A stretch of 64,000 bases of DNA from Anthopleura xanthogrammica (Eukaryota; Cnidaria; Anthozoa; Actiniaria; Actiniidae). The number at the start of each line of letters is the position of its first letter. Position 1 is the first letter of the stretch. Location of the stretch: contig CAXHSA010000008.1 in assembly GCA_964019055.1 (NCBI GenBank), positions 1 through 64,000 on the forward strand, given 5' to 3'. Below the pieces are notes generated by a model. It did not search any database and was not told the DNA's origin. It saw nothing but the letters and a program-made list of their open reading frames with translations. Positions 62,515-64,000 of the stretch are shown here, piece after piece. Both the position numbers and the translations under genes were made by a program.

Positions 62515-63501
62515 ACACCACGTTTTCACTGCTCAACGCAAGTTTTGGACGAGAAAAGCACATTTTAGGTGTCCAAAACACTGTTTTGCTGGAAAAAAAA
62601 GCTTTTTAGCCCAAAAAACTGAAAAATGGCCATTTTGGCTCTCAAAACCAGGTTTTTCGCTGACGGCGTGACCTGTTGGCTGAAACCCCCACTTTTTGCT
62701 CATGAAAATACCTCTTGAGATAAAAACACGACTTTTTGGCGAAAAAAAATGGGATTTTGGCTGAGTAAAGGTGCTTTTTGGTCCAAAAAACTGTTTTTTG
62801 CTGAGAAAATTTGAAATTTGCTGAGAATTTTCTTTTGCTCAAAACACCACGTTTTCACTGCTCAACGCAAGTTTTGGACGAGAAAAGCACATTTTAGGTG
62901 TCCAAAACACTGTTTTGCTGGAAAAAAAAGCTTTTTAGCCCAAAAAACTGAAAAATGGCCATTTTGGCTCTCAAAACCAGGTTTTTCGCTGACGGCGTGA
63001 CCTGTTGGCTGAAACCCCCACTTTTTGCTCATGAAAATACCTCTTGAGATAAAAACACGACTTTTTGGCGAAAAAAAATGGGGTTTTGGCTGAGTAAAGG
63101 TGCTTTTTGGTCCAAAAAACTGTTTTTTGCTGAGAAAATTTGAAATTTGCTGAGAATTTTCTTTTGCTCAAAACACCACGTTTTCACTGCTCAACGCAAG
63201 TTTTGGACGAGAAAAGCACATTTTAGGTGTCCAAAACACTGTTTTGCTGGAAAAAAAAGCTTTTTAGCCCAAAAAACTGAAAAATGGCCATTTTGGCTCT
63301 CAAAACCAGGTTTTTCGCTGACGGCGTGACCTGTTGGCTGAAACCCCCACTTTTTGCTCATGAAAATACCTCTTGAGATAAAAACACGACTTTTTGGCGA
63401 AAAAAAATGGGGTTTTGGCTGAGTAAAGGTGCTTTTTGGTCCAAAAAACTGTTTTTTGCTGAGAAAATTTGAAATTTGCTGAGAATTTTCTTTTGCTCAA
63501 A

Positions 63502-64000
63502 ACACCACGTTTTCACTGCTAAACGCAAGTTTTGGACGAGAAAAGCACATTTTAGGTGTCCAAAACACTGTTTTGCTGGAAAAAAAAGCTTTTTAGCCCA
63601 AAAAACTGAAAAATGGCCATTTTGGCTCTCAAAACCAGGTTTTTCGCTGACGGCGTGACCTGTTGGCTGAAACCCCCACTTTTTGCTCATGAAAATACCT
63701 CTTGAGATAAAAACACGACTTTTTGGCGAAAAAAATGGGGTTTTGGCTGAGTAAAGGTGCTTTTTGGTCCAAAAAACTGTTTTTTGCTGAGAAAATTTGA
63801 AATTTGCTGAGAATTTTCTTTGGCTCAAAACACCACGTTTTCACTGCTCAACGCAAGTTTTTGACGAGAAAAGCAAATTTTAGGTGTCCAAAACACTGTT
63901 TTGCTGGAAAAAAAAGCTTTTTAGCCCAAAAAACTGAAAAATGGCCATTTTGGCTCTCAAAACCAGGTTTTTCGCTGACGGCGTGACCTGTTGGCTGAAA
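63502..64000. repeat. Last complete and partial B monomers with raised divergence
   Basis: The last complete monomer (63502-63829) is 328 bp, with seven A in the second tract near 63731, and has T-to-G at 63822. The partial copy (63830-64000) has G-to-T at 63862 and C-to-A at 63876. Four private changes within about 150 bp exceed the usual zero to three per 329 bp. This may mark approach to the array edge, where copies escape homogenisation, or low-quality sequence. Confidence 0.75.

Larger units (their letters stand above)
1..64000. repeat. 329-bp satellite DNA array, about 194.5 tandem copies
   Basis: The ACACCACG landmark recurs at 1, 330, 659 and so on to 63830 without interruption, always on the plus strand. 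Most copies are exactly 329 bp; a minority are 327, 328, 330 or 331 bp through A-tract length change, and one is 318 bp. Copies within a subfamily usually differ by zero to three bases. Each monomer has one HindIII site (AAGCTT, monomer 85-90), lost in a few copies near 9297, 11274 and 31333, and one TGGCCA site (monomer 113-118), lost at 24128 and near 54405. A 329-bp ladder is therefore expected from genomic digests. Eight CpGs per monomer against about 11.9 expected from base composition is mild depletion. The family is not recognised. That it is eukaryotic heterochromatin is inferred from array size and homogeneity; chromosomal location and lineage are not determined. Copy number depends on correct assembly of near-identical repeats. 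Confidence 0.98.
1..64000. other. No gene, RNA gene or mobile element detected in the window
   Basis: Open frames of 60-110 codons occur on both strands in nearly every monomer and overlap one another heavily. They are rich in Phe, Lys, Trp and Ser because T-runs and A-runs alternate about every 10 bp. Single-base A-tract changes shift the frame and fuse or split them; the longest, 311 codons on the minus strand at 9395-10330, exists only because consecutive 330-bp copies bring frames together. Minus-strand 110-codon frames vanish whenever monomer position 20 is C, because the complement then reads TGA in frame. No conserved domain, signal peptide, codon-periodic substitution pattern or promoter context is visible. 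No tRNA-like or rRNA-like sequence, terminal inverted repeat, LTR, CRISPR array or telomeric tract is seen. Non-coding satellite transcription cannot be excluded from sequence alone. Confidence 0.9.
17101..64000. repeat. Satellite subfamily B block, 142 monomers plus a 171-bp partial copy
   Basis: All complete copies carry G39, G164, C270, G291 and T298. Monomer position 20 is polymorphic, A in 66 copies and C in 77. A-type and C-type copies are arranged in runs, alternations and multimer duplications. Net length excess over 142 x 329 bp is 11 bp, from A-tract changes. Subfamily B is visibly more variable than the first 7 kb of subfamily A. The block runs off the right edge of the window. Confidence 0.96.

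Noticed and set aside
1..64000. Repeated open frames of 60-110 codons on both strands as a multigene family
   Set aside because: They overlap on both strands in every monomer, break and fuse with single-base A-tract changes, and show no domain or codon-biased conservation. Composition explains them.
1..64000. CRISPR array or integron-like cassette array
   Set aside because: The repeat is 329 bp with no unique spacers. The near-identical units have no repeat/spacer division.

Overview
The whole 64-kb window is one uninterrupted, head-to-tail satellite DNA array. The monomer is 329 bp and 38.0% G+C (125 of 329 bases counted in the first copy). Taking the monomer to start at ACACCACG, there are 194 complete copies plus a 171-bp partial copy at the right end, all in the same orientation. 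I see no gene, RNA gene, transposon, inversion or non-satellite spacer. Near-identical arrays of this size are typical of eukaryotic heterochromatin (centromeric, pericentromeric, subtelomeric or B-chromosome). I do not recognise the monomer family and cannot name the lineage.

Layout. Positions 1-16782 are subfamily A (51 copies). Positions 17101-64000 are subfamily B (142 copies plus the partial one). They differ at five fixed monomer positions (39 C/G, 164 T/G, 270 A/C, 291 C/G, 298 G/T). Between them, 16783-17100 is a single chimeric 318-bp monomer: A-type at positions 39 and 164, B-type at 270, 291 and 298, with an 11-bp deletion in the switch interval. Subfamily B is further split by an A/C polymorphism at monomer position 20 (66 A, 77 C). 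Its order along the array shows homogeneous runs, a strict dimeric alternation at 38165-42768, and segmental duplications of 2, 4, 6, 7 and 18 monomers marked by shared private variants.

Internal structure. The monomer is itself built from about 16 degenerate units of 17-23 bp (mean about 20.6 bp). Each has a T4-5 run, a short G/C core resembling GGCTGA, an A-run and a C/G-rich tail. The hierarchy is therefore about 20 bp, then 329 bp, then local multimers, then subfamily blocks. T-runs and A-runs alternate about every 10 bp, so the array should carry helically phased A-tracts and may be curved. The many overlapping open frames on both strands follow from this composition and are not judged to be genes.

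Most sequence change is of three kinds: one-base length changes in the A-tracts at monomer 79-86 and 228-235, CpG-to-TpG/CpA transitions, and recurrent substitutions at positions 238 and 240. The last copy at the right edge carries several private changes, which could mean the array border is near.
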